22,417 nucleotides of DNA. Origin: CAYNTG01 sp964400105. Its GTDB lineage: Bacteria > UBP14 > UBA6098. Below, piece after piece: positions 15,019 through 22,417 of this stretch (the stretch's first letter is position 1; each line of letters begins with the position of its first letter). The translations under genes were made by a program, and so were the position numbers. Below the pieces are notes generated by a model that searched no databases, was not told the DNA's origin, and saw only the letters and a list, made by a program, of their open reading frames with translations. Where the stretch lies: contig CAYNTG010000032.1 of NCBI GenBank assembly GCA_964400105.1, positions 1 to 22,417 of the forward strand, read 5' to 3'.

Positions 15019-15039
15019 AAAAAAAAACGCCCGAAGGCG
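15019..15039 (-). terminator. Terminator of the pilin gene
   Basis: On the minus strand CGCC-TTCG-GGCG, a short stem capped by the very stable UUCG tetraloop, is followed by a run of eight to nine T. It starts 28 bp past the pilin stop and may end the whole minus-strand run from purL. Confidence 0.75.
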
Positions 15040-15067
15040 AATCGATAGATTGTGTTTTGGATTATGA

Positions 15068-15598
15068 TTACGGGCAGGCCCTTCCATCCGTGGCGATAAT
15101 GATAAAAACATCGTCGCCGTATTCGAGGATATCGCCGGGGACGCCGTGAGTTGCATAATAACTGCCTGCATCCGAGCCGCCATCGTGCAGAAGGTTCGGG
15201 CCAACGTAAATAACGCCTATCCAGCTTCCAGTGGCGGTTGGCCACTGCTCATAATCGTAAAGGGAATTCATTGGATCACGATCGGGACCGGGCCACTCGT
15301 CTGCATATTGTGGAACCAAACCGGCCGGAGGTATATTAGGGTAGACATCCGTTGGAAAACAACCTTTTTCCATATAAAAAACGGTCACAGATCCATAAAA
15401 ATATTTAAGGTATAAATGCGCTTGCGTGTATTTGGCCCTCCTCGCCGCCTCCTGAAAACGAGGAATAGCGAGCGCGGAAAGAACACCGATGATGAGTACG
15501 ACGATCATCAACTCGATCAAGGTGAATCCGAATGTGCGCTTTGGTGCTAATAAAATGTGTTTCATCACATTACTACAAATGCGCAATTTGTATGCCAT
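15068..15598 (-). CDS. Type II secretion / type IV pilin-like prepilin
   Basis: Pseudopilin exported to the inner membrane, cut by prepilin peptidase and assembled into a pilus or pseudopilus. The class III signal is clear: KRTFG|FTLIELMIVVLIIGVLSALAIPRFQEAARRA-type sequence, with cleavage after Gly, N-methylated Phe1, Glu5 and a 20-residue hydrophobic helix. The roughly 150-residue mature protein has a short globular domain with two Cys (CFPTD and the final ACP), which may form a disulfide. Two starts are possible: ATG at 15598 (176 aa, 24-residue leader) and ATG at 15565 (165 aa, 13-residue leader MKHILLAPKRTFG, more typical). Neither has a good ribosome-binding site, and a 7-bp inverted repeat (15581-15587/15599-15605) encloses the first. 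No assembly genes are nearby. Confidence 0.88.
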   Translation of the reverse strand: MAYKLRICSNVMKHILLAPKRTFGFTLIELMIVVLIIGVLSALAIPRFQEAARRAKYTQAHLYLKYFYGSVTVFYMEKGCFPTDVYPNIPPAGLVPQYADEWPGPDRDPMNSLYDYEQWPTATGSWIGVIYVGPNLLHDGGSDAGSYYATHGVPGDILEYGDDVFIIIATDGRACP

Positions 15599-15697
15599 AT
15601 TGCGCGATTCCCGTTTAGCCTTATTCTCAGGGGGTTTTAAGGTTTTACCGTGCTTTATTTTTTATATATTAAAGAGGTGAATTGCAAATTGCAATGA

Positions 15698-17593
15698 TTA
15701 TTTCTTTAAGATTAACGTTCGACGTTGTTCATTTTTCCCCGCTCGAACCTTGAGCAGATAAATCCCCGAAGGTCTATCGTCCAAATCGATGGAAAAGGCA
15801 CTCTTTCCTTTGGAAACAAATCCCGAGTAGAACGTCTCGATCTTTCCGCCCAGTATATTATATAAGGAAACATCGATATCGGCTATATCATCGAATGCCA
15901 TGATATTAATTCGCGCCACGGAATTGAATGGATTGGGATAAACGCTTCCGAGGTCGAACATTTCTGCACGCGAAACGGCTTGCTCCCAGATGAATGTTCC
16001 GCTGAATTGAATATCCATATTCTCGAGCGTGGAATCCTCCGGAAGCCAATCGAAATTATACAGACGGGGCGTTTGAAGACCATAGCCGCTTTTATACGCG
16101 CCGAGTTTCCATTTTCCATACCATGGCGGAAGGTTGAGCAGGCTGTAATATCCGGCACTATCGGACATGACTAACTGCCATGAAAGCAGATATTCGAGAT
16201 CGTCATTATGTGCTATCACATAAGCATCTTCGACCGGATCGCCGGACATATCGGTGATCCTCCCCCGAACGACCGGCATGGTCGTGAGATCGCGCAGAAC
16301 GAAATTTGCTTCCAGGGTGTCAGCCGTATCCACGAAAATCGAATCGAACGCATAAGGCGACGGAAGGGCGTTATAAGGCGAAGCATGGACATGGTATGCA
16401 TATCCACCCTTAACCAAAATCGAGAAACCTCCCGTCGGATCGGTTACCGCCTCGAACTGGTTGCCGAGTTCTCCGCTATATGCCGCAACACGTATTAACC
16501 CCATCGGCAAATCGAGATCGCCCGACGTGGAATCGAACAGTGTGCCGCATATAACCGCATCGGCACCATGGATAACGAAATCGATACCCGTGAGATCGCC
16601 GGTGGTTGGAATCATTAGATCCCATTCGCTCGGCTCGATGTAAGTTCCTGGTGAAAAGTTGTTAATAAATTCATCGCCGATCATAACCTCGGCTTCACCT
16701 GGAAATACCGGAAGAACGTAATCTCCGGTCGATGGATCGACCAGGGTTGCGCTGATTGAAAAGAAAGTTTCATTAACGCTGGTTACCATTAAAAAATCCG
16801 GTAACGGCCCCGGTAGATCCGAGGTTACACTGCCGAGAACCCTGCTCTCGGCGACATCGCAGTATATATTCGTCTCGAAGCTATCCGAAGTGGAATAGAT
16901 CGATGCTATCGTATTTTTACCCAGGTGAATTCCGTCTAATGGGATGGGAATAACAGTAAATGTTCCGGTATCGGAAAGCTCGATAGTGAATCGACCTGTC
17001 GAGTCGGAAAAGGCTCCAATAATTTTTTCATCATCATCCCCATCCGCATAAAATGCCATGCACAATGCGTCCCCGATCGGCGTCGAATCGGCGGAAGATT
17101 TGACATAGCCAAAGATATAAGGTGTCTCGGCTTCCATATGCTCGTAGATAGTTACGACTCGCATGAGAGCCGTATCGGCCGATCCGTCGCCAGCATCGCG
17201 AGCGACATAAAAAACGTTGATCGTATCGATCATTAAAAACGGATTCGATTCAAATTCCATAAGATGAGAATGATAGAAATCGCCGTCGATCAATGTGTCG
17301 TCGTCGCCCGGAATCAGATTATCCTCATCGAACCAGCCTATCGAGGGAACACCGTCGATTATGCCCATCGTCGAACTGTATTCCATATACTCGATCAAAC
17401 CGTTATTGTTGTCGTCGAAATAGACATCGATGAATACGGTTGCTCCGGTCGAGGAGAAATCACCCGTGAACTCGACCACCTCCGGCGGCTCGATTACCAC
17501 CACAGAAGCGCCGTTAAGATAAAAATTCGTGATTCCGAATATGACATTCGAGATAAACGCTATACATAATAGGATGCTTGAAAACCGCCTCAT
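15698..17593 (-). CDS. Exported protein with repeated regulatory-like (Cna-B) domains and T9SS-type sorting domain
   Basis: 631 residues. Signal peptide MRRFSSILLCIAFISNVIFG. After an acidic beta-sandwich region (FIDVYFDDNNNGLIEYMEY) come about four carboxypeptidase-regulatory/Cna-B-like units that begin with a GxVxxxxxG-P pattern: IFGYVKSSADSTPIGDA, VLGSVTSDLPGPLPD, ICGTLFDSTSGDLDLP and VRGRITDMSGDPVEDA, each with a later D-TGxF or D-AGYYS element. The last 80 residues are a Por-type sorting domain: GSVYPNPFNSVARINI, VSLYNILGGKIETFYSG, RPSGIYLLKVRAG, ending RRTLILKK. It is predicted as a surface or secreted structural protein. No catalytic motif was found. AGGAGG lies 7 nt before the ATG, the best ribosome-binding site in the window. 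It follows the propeller gene by 65 bp. Confidence 0.85.
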   Translation of the reverse strand: MRRFSSILLCIAFISNVIFGITNFYLNGASVVVIEPPEVVEFTGDFSSTGATVFIDVYFDDNNNGLIEYMEYSSTMGIIDGVPSIGWFDEDNLIPGDDDTLIDGDFYHSHLMEFESNPFLMIDTINVFYVARDAGDGSADTALMRVVTIYEHMEAETPYIFGYVKSSADSTPIGDALCMAFYADGDDDEKIIGAFSDSTGRFTIELSDTGTFTVIPIPLDGIHLGKNTIASIYSTSDSFETNIYCDVAESRVLGSVTSDLPGPLPDFLMVTSVNETFFSISATLVDPSTGDYVLPVFPGEAEVMIGDEFINNFSPGTYIEPSEWDLMIPTTGDLTGIDFVIHGADAVICGTLFDSTSGDLDLPMGLIRVAAYSGELGNQFEAVTDPTGGFSILVKGGYAYHVHASPYNALPSPYAFDSIFVDTADTLEANFVLRDLTTMPVVRGRITDMSGDPVEDAYVIAHNDDLEYLLSWQLVMSDSAGYYSLLNLPPWYGKWKLGAYKSGYGLQTPRLYNFDWLPEDSTLENMDIQFSGTFIWEQAVSRAEMFDLGSVYPNPFNSVARINIMAFDDIADIDVSLYNILGGKIETFYSGFVSKGKSAFSIDLDDRPSGIYLLKVRAGKNEQRRTLILKK

Positions 17594-17637
17594 TTCAATT
17601 CCTCCTCATTTTAATAAAATTTTTCATCGAGTCGTCG

Positions 17638-17655
17638 ATTAACTCTTAAGTTAAT
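17638..17655. repeat. Small inverted repeat after the propeller gene
   Basis: ATTAACT-CTTA-AGTTAAT, a perfect 7-bp stem 3 bp past the propeller-gene stop, in the 65-bp spacer. No T run follows on the minus strand, so it probably does not end transcription; it might separate or protect the two coding regions of one mRNA. Confidence 0.35.
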
Positions 17656-17658
17656 GCA

Positions 17659-19824
17659 CTATTTGAGATATACAACCTTCTTTTTAATAGACCCATTCGA
17701 AAATCTTGCCCTGACGAGATATACGCCGGAACCGATATTTTCGTCTGGTCGCCAGATTATGGCCGTAGGGGAGCACCCCTGTGTGCTCCCGTTTTTCACA
17801 TCACCACAAGGCGTGAGGGCACGGGGACCCTCCCCTACGGGAATTTCCGCCACCATCCTCCCGGAGATGTCGAATATCTCGATTCGTAGGGGCGACCGGC
17901 CGGTCTCCCCTACGAAAATCGTAACCGCCGCATTAAATGGGTTCGGCCAGGTATCGATAGATAGATTATCCGGCATCTCGACCGACCTATCGCCGATAGT
18001 CGCAGCCGTGTTACGCATGACGATTACCGCATACCGATCCGCCACGAAAATATAATTCCCGGAGGCATATATCCCCTTCGCCCTGCCACCCGTTTTTACT
18101 GCATCGAACTCGATCAGCGAATCACCCGGCGCCACGATTTTATATGGCACTACCCCATCGCGATCAACGGCCACATAGAGCCAGCCATCGACAACGGCGA
18201 TCCCCTCGGCGTCGTCGTCCGTTTCGACCTCTTTCACTATCGAAGGAGAAGTTGGATCGGAGATATCGAATACGACAAAACCGTCGTCGCCGGCGGCGGC
18301 ATAAGCATAGTCGTTCAGGATGGTCATCGCCGTCCATTCATAACCGCTTGCCGAAGGATCGCTTCCGACCTCGGACATCATTCCGGTCTCCAGGACGAGG
18401 AAACCGTCATCCTCATCGCAGACATAGACATAGTCATCGGTTGCGTAAATTGCGCCGGGATCGGAGGTAGGAGCGTCCCAACGGATCGCGGGCGATGCCG
18501 GATCGACGATATTAAGCTGCGTAACTCCATTCGTGGACATAACATAGAGCATCGTATCGACACGCACGACCCACTTGGCGATCCCGCCGATGCTTATTGT
18601 GGAAATCGGATCGGGATATTCGGCAAGGCTGGTCGAACGCAATACTGCGAGGCCGTCGCTTCCCTGTGCGGCATATATATAATGAGTATGATATACTGCG
18701 GCGTAGAACCTGTTTCCGCTTGAATATGAGAAGGTCTGCAGCGGGGTTTCCGGCGATGGCATATTAAAGCCGTCCATTCCATATATGCCCGATGCTGTCA
18801 ATAATTTTGAGCCGCTCCCCCAAACATACTCGATGCCGGAATTCAGATTTTCCCTGCTGACGAAAGCCATGTTCGATAGATCGGTTCCGACATCGAGGAC
18901 CTGAAGGCCCTCACCGGTCGAGAAATATACCATTCCACCGGCGACCGAGATCCGTATAACGCTGGTCGTGCTCATCGGAAATCGATCGATCAGCGTTATC
19001 GAAGCCGGATCGGATATGTTCAGTGAAAGAACGCCATAATTTCCGGCACCGACGAACGCGATGCTATCCTGTATGTCTATGGTGGATAATGACCTACTGG
19101 TTGGTGCAGGATAAGTTCCAGCAGGTGTAGGCGAATCGGGGTCGCTTACATCGAGGACAGTTATACCGACTAATTCTGCTGCGAGAAAGACATAATTGCC
19201 GCGCTTCGCGCATTCTCGAACGAGCGTCGATGAGCTGTAATAACCGCGGGAGAACGGCGCCGAAGGCGTCGAGAAATCGATTATGCTGAAACCGCCCAAT
19301 CCACGGCAAACATAGGCAAGATCGCCTTCCGCGACAACATCCATGCAGCCGCCGGACAGACCGACGAAGCCGACCTCCGAAGGTGATGTCAGGGTCGAAA
19401 TATCGATAACGTGAACGCCGCCGGTCTTGCCTGCGATAATAGCGTAATCGCCTACGACATATATTCCGTAGGCCTCTTCGCCTATATCGAGAGTCGAAAC
19501 GGTGAAAATATCCGTCGGATCGGAGATATCGATAATAGCGATACCCGCATCGCCCGCAGCGGCGAATACGTATCCGCCCTCGATTACAATATCGAATACC
19601 TCCGCGCCCAGATACTCCCACTCGCTTACGAAACAATTCAGCGAATCGCTAACATCGAAAACGGCGAGTCCGTAGGGGAATCCGGCATATATATAATCCC
19701 CGCCCGGTGCCTCGATAGCCTCGAATCCCGCCCAAATTCCGCTACCGACATATTGGAGAGGACTCTCGGCCACCGCAGAAAGGACAATGCAAAGTGTTAT
19801 CGTTAAAGCAATTATAAACTTCAT
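17659..19824 (-). CDS. Exported LVIVD-type beta-propeller protein with T9SS-type sorting domain
   Basis: 721 residues. Signal peptide MKFIIALTITLCIVLSAVA, then a long series of LVIVD-like propeller repeats to about residue 610: each has GxYxxVAxGxxGxxVxDISDP-like sequence, e.g. YVFAAAGDAGIAIIDISDP, YAIIAGKTGGVHVIDIS, YAYAAAGDDGFVVFDISDP. Such propellers usually serve in binding or adhesion. The end is a Por-type sorting domain (DTWPNPFNAAVTIF, IEIFDISGRMV, IIWRPDENIGSGVYLVRARF, KKKVVYLK). Two palindromic elements are translated inside this domain and give the unusual segments GETGRSPLR and GEGPRALTPCG to GCSPTA. The ATG at 19824 lies one base after the purL stop (TGATATG), so translation is probably coupled to purL; a GTG four codons upstream inside purL is less likely. 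Confidence 0.87.
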   Translation of the reverse strand: MKFIIALTITLCIVLSAVAESPLQYVGSGIWAGFEAIEAPGGDYIYAGFPYGLAVFDVSDSLNCFVSEWEYLGAEVFDIVIEGGYVFAAAGDAGIAIIDISDPTDIFTVSTLDIGEEAYGIYVVGDYAIIAGKTGGVHVIDISTLTSPSEVGFVGLSGGCMDVVAEGDLAYVCRGLGGFSIIDFSTPSAPFSRGYYSSSTLVRECAKRGNYVFLAAELVGITVLDVSDPDSPTPAGTYPAPTSRSLSTIDIQDSIAFVGAGNYGVLSLNISDPASITLIDRFPMSTTSVIRISVAGGMVYFSTGEGLQVLDVGTDLSNMAFVSRENLNSGIEYVWGSGSKLLTASGIYGMDGFNMPSPETPLQTFSYSSGNRFYAAVYHTHYIYAAQGSDGLAVLRSTSLAEYPDPISTISIGGIAKWVVRVDTMLYVMSTNGVTQLNIVDPASPAIRWDAPTSDPGAIYATDDYVYVCDEDDGFLVLETGMMSEVGSDPSASGYEWTAMTILNDYAYAAAGDDGFVVFDISDPTSPSIVKEVETDDDAEGIAVVDGWLYVAVDRDGVVPYKIVAPGDSLIEFDAVKTGGRAKGIYASGNYIFVADRYAVIVMRNTAATIGDRSVEMPDNLSIDTWPNPFNAAVTIFVGETGRSPLRIEIFDISGRMVAEIPVGEGPRALTPCGDVKNGSTQGCSPTAIIWRPDENIGSGVYLVRARFSNGSIKKKVVYLK
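17764..17839. repeat. 76-bp palindromic element A inside a coding region
   Basis: Perfect 10-bp terminal inverted repeats CGTAGGGGAG (17764-17773) and CTCCCCTACG (17830-17839). Inside is a second stem GGGAGCAC (17769-17776) / GTGCTCCC (17783-17790). On the minus strand it is translated without a stop within the sorting domain of the propeller protein. Confidence 0.8.
17885..17914. repeat. 30-bp palindromic element B inside a coding region
   Basis: Arms CGTAGGGGCGACCGG (17885-17899) and CCGGTCTCCCCTACG (17900-17914) are complementary except at one position. It shares the CGTAGGGG terminus with element A, 45 bp away, and is 30 bp long, ten codons. On the minus strand it encodes most of VGETGRSPLR just before IEIFDISGR. 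Confidence 0.8.
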
Positions 19825-19825
19825 A

Positions 19826-22066
19826 TCACATCTCACTTTTCATAATATTAGGTATCTTGTTTTCATATATAGATTTAAGATTATTAATATCGATAGAGAA
19901 TACCTTTTTCTTCGCTTTAAAGATCAGCGCGTTTCCGGAGATAACTCCAAGTCTCTCAATATGGACGCCCTCATTATTGGCAATCTGAATTATATCATCG
20001 GCGTTATCGTCTTTGATTTCAATGAGATACCGTCCTTGCGATTCGCTGAAAAGAAATCTTGCCGGATCCCGATCCGGCGGGATGTCGATCTCGGCCCCGA
20101 TATTACCGGATATGCATGACTCGGCGAGCGCTATCGCCAAACCGCCATCGGAAACATCGTGGCAGCTTTCGATCAACCCTGCAGAATTGGCTTTCCATAT
20201 AACATTCGCGGCGGCGATTTCCCCGGAAATATCGACGTCCGGCGGTTTTCCCGCAGGATCGTCGAGAATGAGCTTCTGGAGTGCGCTGCCGCCGAGTTCG
20301 CTCTCGTCCGTTTCGCCGAGGATAAAAACAATCGAGCCGGGTGAGCCAGTGTTGGTAAAACCTTGTCGGATAATATGTTCACGGCTCTCGATAATGCCGA
20401 TCATACCGATCACCGGTGTCGGATAGATCGAGCCGGATGGCGATTCGTTGTAAAAGCTAACATTGCCGCCGGTTACGGGGATCTTATACGCACGGCAACC
20501 GTCGCCGATTCCGCGCGTCGCCTCCACGAACGGCCAGAAACTTTCAGGTCGTTCGGGATTTCCAAAATTAAGGCAATTCGTTATGCCGATGGGCTTTGCG
20601 CCCGTCGCGATGACGTTGCGTGCCGATTCGGCGACAGCCTGCAATCCGCCGATATAGGGATCGAGGTAACAATATCGACCGTTGGAATCGGTCGAGATCG
20701 CGAGGAAATTGTCCGCGCCCTTGATTCGCATCACGGCTGCATCTCCCCCCGGAACGACAACCGTATTCACGCCGACCTGATGGTCGTATTGCTCATAGAC
20801 CCAGCGCTTGCTCGCAATAGTCGGCATCGCGATAATCGATTCGACGAGCCTGTCGATCCCGCAATCGATATTCATATCCGATGGTTTCCATCGCGAAACC
20901 CGATCGATATATGCCGGTTTTTTGGACGGTCTATCGTAAACCGGCGCTCCGCCGCCGAGGACGAGCGTTTCGGCGGGAACATCGCAGACGACCTTGCCGC
21001 GCCATTTGCATACGAACCTCCCCCCCTCCGCGACTATGCCTATCCGCTCGATGTTAAGCTCCCATTTCTCCGCAACACTGCGCAATTCATCCTCGCGCCC
21101 CTTTTTCCCTATAATAAGCATGCGTTCCTGACTTTCCGAAAGCAGGATTTCATAAGGGATCATTCCATCTTCGCGGAGCGGGACGAGATCGAGATCGAGC
21201 GTAATGCCGACGCCGCCGGCGGCAGCCATCTCCGTGCTGCTGCACGTGATACCCGCCGCGCCCATGTCCTGAATTCCGACGGCCAAATCATTTTCGATTA
21301 TCTCGAGCGTCGCTTCCATCAGGAGTTTTTCGAGAAATGGGTCCCCGATCTGGACGCTCGATCTGTCCTCGGCGGATTGTTCTGAAAGCTCGATGCTTGC
21401 GAAGGTCGCGCCGTTAATGCCATCGCGTCCGGTGGTCGCGCCCATAATGAAAACCGGATTCCCGACACCCTCCGCATGTGCGGATGTCAGCTTCTCGATA
21501 TCGGCTATTCCGACAGCCATCGCGTTCACGAGACAATTTCCAGAATATGCATCGTCGAAAACGACCTCGCCGCCGACCGTCGGCACGCCGAAACAGTTGC
21601 CGTATGAAGCTATCCCCTCGACGACGCCGTTGAAAAGGTGCTGCTGCTTCGGGTCTTCGAGTTCGCCGAAGTGAAGGCTGTCGAGCGCCGCTATCGGTCT
21701 TGCCCCCATAGTAAATATATCGCGCAATATCCCGCCGATGCCGGTTGCCGCGCCCTGAAACGGTTCTAAAGCCGATGGATGGTTGTGGCTTTCGATCTTG
21801 AAAACGACCGCCTTGCCATCGCCGATGTCCAACGCGCCGGCGTTCTCCTCCCCTGCTCCGACGAGTGCGCGTTCGCCCTCGTGTGGAAAGCGTTTGAGGT
21901 ATTTTATCGAACTTTTATAGCTGCAATGCTCACTCCACATGACCGAATAGACGCCAAGCTCCGTGAAATTCGGATCGCGGCCGAGAAGCCCCACAATGCG
22001 CGCATATTCTTCTTCGCTAAGTCCTTGTTTTAAAGCGAGTTGCAGATTAACGGTTTTTTCCTTCAT
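19826..22066 (-). CDS. purL: Phosphoribosylformylglycinamidine synthase subunit PurL (small type)
   Basis: ATP-dependent synthesis of FGAM from FGAR, step four of purine synthesis; the 746-residue form needs PurQ (glutaminase) and PurS, which are not in the window. Seen in order: WSEHCSYKSS near 44 (substrate region), ESHNHPSALEPFQGAATG near 92-110, GGEVVFDDAY, QDMGAAGITCSS near 268, LSESQERM, GGDAAVMRIKG, PVTGGNVSFYNES near 535, SCHDVSDGGLAIALAE near 640 and LFSESQGRYLIE. Both AIRS-like halves are complete. The ATG has GGGA a few bases upstream and a promoter at 22097-22125. The last codons overlap the translation-start region of the propeller gene, an unusual partner for a biosynthetic gene. 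The C-terminal 40 residues are Lys/Asn-rich and more AT-rich than the rest. Confidence 0.97.
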   Translation of the reverse strand: MKEKTVNLQLALKQGLSEEEYARIVGLLGRDPNFTELGVYSVMWSEHCSYKSSIKYLKRFPHEGERALVGAGEENAGALDIGDGKAVVFKIESHNHPSALEPFQGAATGIGGILRDIFTMGARPIAALDSLHFGELEDPKQQHLFNGVVEGIASYGNCFGVPTVGGEVVFDDAYSGNCLVNAMAVGIADIEKLTSAHAEGVGNPVFIMGATTGRDGINGATFASIELSEQSAEDRSSVQIGDPFLEKLLMEATLEIIENDLAVGIQDMGAAGITCSSTEMAAAGGVGITLDLDLVPLREDGMIPYEILLSESQERMLIIGKKGREDELRSVAEKWELNIERIGIVAEGGRFVCKWRGKVVCDVPAETLVLGGGAPVYDRPSKKPAYIDRVSRWKPSDMNIDCGIDRLVESIIAMPTIASKRWVYEQYDHQVGVNTVVVPGGDAAVMRIKGADNFLAISTDSNGRYCYLDPYIGGLQAVAESARNVIATGAKPIGITNCLNFGNPERPESFWPFVEATRGIGDGCRAYKIPVTGGNVSFYNESPSGSIYPTPVIGMIGIIESREHIIRQGFTNTGSPGSIVFILGETDESELGGSALQKLILDDPAGKPPDVDISGEIAAANVIWKANSAGLIESCHDVSDGGLAIALAESCISGNIGAEIDIPPDRDPARFLFSESQGRYLIEIKDDNADDIIQIANNEGVHIERLGVISGNALIFKAKKKVFSIDINNLKSIYENKIPNIMKSEM

Positions 22067-22096
22067 AACTTCCCACTTGTGAGTATTTGATTCCCA

Positions 22097-22125
22097 AATA
22101 TATCCTGCCGACTATCTCCGGTCAA
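22097..22125 (-). promoter_or_regulatory. purL promoter
   Basis: TTGACC (22125-22120) and TATATT (22102-22097) on the minus strand with a 17-bp spacer, the same hexamers as the promoters at 1712-1739 and 3715-3742. The leader would be about 24 nt. Confidence 0.6.
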
Positions 22126-22161
22126 GGTGAATTTAGACATCGTTACATATCGCGCTGTCAC

Positions 22162-22192
22162 GATTTTTGCTGTTACTTCGTAAGCAAAAATC
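22162..22192. repeat. 10-bp-stem inverted repeat
   Basis: GATTTTTGCT (22162-22171) and AGCAAAAATC (22183-22192) pair perfectly around an 11-base loop. It lies between the two divergent promoters. The arms contain A/T runs, but no separate T tail follows, so it is more likely a dispersed element or binding site than a terminator. Confidence 0.5.
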
Positions 22193-22275
22193 CCTTCCAC
22201 TAACTCCCACCACCCCCGCGCCAGCGCCGAACAGCGTTTTATTTTGCATCACGATAATGTAATTTTAACTGGTCC

Positions 22276-22304
22276 TTGCCACACTTGAAACTATAAAATA
22301 TATT
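22276..22304 (+). promoter_or_regulatory. Promoter of the last (partial) gene
   Basis: TTGCCA (22276-22281) and TATATT (22299-22304) spaced by 17 bp. A start near 22311 gives a leader that contains the 14-codon frame before the ATG at 22397. Confidence 0.5.
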
Positions 22305-22330
22305 GGAACTATATTAATTTAGGGAATGAG

Positions 22331-22375
22331 ATGAACACGTCATCGCATAATGGATGGTTTTGGTTTAGATTATAA
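22331..22375 (+). CDS. Possible 14-aa leader peptide rich in Trp/Phe
   Basis: ATG with AGGGA 5 nt upstream encodes MNTSSHNGWFWFRL and a TAA stop, ending 21 bp before the next ATG. The alternating Trp-Phe codons are unusual for 14 residues and recall attenuator leader peptides. The short space to the next gene holds no terminator hairpin, so a classical attenuator is not supported. It may be chance. Confidence 0.25.
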   Translation: MNTSSHNGWFWFRL

Positions 22376-22396
22376 TTCAATTTTAAGGAAATGGAC

Positions 22397-22417
22397 ATGA
22401 GATTTCCAGCTATCGCC
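22397..22417 (+). CDS. Start of a gene cut by the window end
   Basis: ATG preceded by AAGGA with a 7-nt spacer and by a good promoter. Only MRFPAIA is visible. It could be the beginning of a signal peptide, but seven residues cannot show this. Confidence 0.55.

Larger units (their letters stand above)
14753..15067. other. Convergent intergenic region
   Basis: 315 bp between accD and the pilin gene. It holds an inverted repeat at 14924-14945 and the pilin terminator at 15019-15039. No convincing accD terminator is visible: the T run at 14967-14973 has no adjoining stem. A 36-codon plus-strand frame at 14856-14966 overlaps the inverted repeat and is judged spurious. Confidence 0.5.
22067..22396. 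other. Divergent intergenic region before the last gene
   Basis: 330 bp holding the purL promoter, the inverted repeat at 22162-22192, a plus-strand promoter at 22276-22304 and a 14-codon frame at 22331-22375. Nothing further was recognised in 22193-22275, which contains a C-rich patch. Confidence 0.5.

Noticed and set aside
20363..21385. 340-codon open frame antisense to purL
   Set aside because: It lies wholly opposite a conserved purL with all family motifs; its protein is Arg-rich and has no recognisable pattern.

Overview
The window looks like a scaffold from an uncultured Gram-negative bacterium of the FCB (Fibrobacteres-Chlorobi-Bacteroidetes) neighbourhood or a related candidate phylum. 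Four large exported proteins end in the Por/type IX secretion (T9SS) C-terminal sorting-type domain, with a PNPFNS-like start and an SGVYLV/SGCYFV/SGIYLL core. There is also a putative lipoprotein and a type II/IV prepilin. Two runs of exactly 100 N (2005-2104 and 7654-7753) are scaffold gaps of unknown true length, and the second lies inside a gene. No exact taxon can be assigned from the sequence alone.

Layout. 1-111: a dispersed-repeat remnant. 112-1701 (-): exported 529-aa propeller-like protein. 1702-2304: intergenic region with a 21-bp-phased degenerate array running into the first gap, then the ahcY terminator. 2305-3561 (-): S-adenosylhomocysteine hydrolase. 3562-3811: divergent promoter region. 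3812-4648 (+): MalG-type sugar permease without partners. 4649-4758: convergent spacer with an 18-bp-stem hairpin. 4759-6360 (-): T9SS-type exported protein. 6571-10353 (-): gingipain-like (C25) protein with a gap. 10396-11460 (-): PKD-type lipoprotein, probably first gene of that unit. 11661-12149 (-): coaD. 12402-14752 (+): tsaB-pnp-accD operon. 15068-15598 (-): pseudopilin. 15698-17593 (-) and 17659-19824 (-): two T9SS-type exported proteins. 19826-22066 (-): purL, which heads that run. 22397-22417 (+): first seven codons of another gene.

How it fits together. Housekeeping genes (methyl cycle, CoA, t6A tRNA modification, purine synthesis and salvage, fatty-acid synthesis) alternate with surface or secreted proteins. 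purL is followed after one base by a propeller protein, then another exported protein and a pilin, so the minus-strand run from 22066 to a terminator at 15019-15039 may be transcribed largely together. Promoters of the form TTGACC-16/17-TATATT recur. In three cases (the 529-aa gene, malG, tsaB) the -10 box sits so close to the start codon that the mRNA should be leaderless or nearly so, which agrees with the missing Shine-Dalgarno sequences.

The most unusual item is a pair of palindromic elements with the shared terminus CGTAGGGG, read in frame inside the sorting-domain part of the propeller gene at 17764-17914. They resemble, in principle only, the protein-coding palindromic elements of Rickettsia. 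A paralogue at 4759-6360 has a different inverted-repeat insert at the same protein position. No CRISPR array, rRNA, tRNA or transposase gene was seen.
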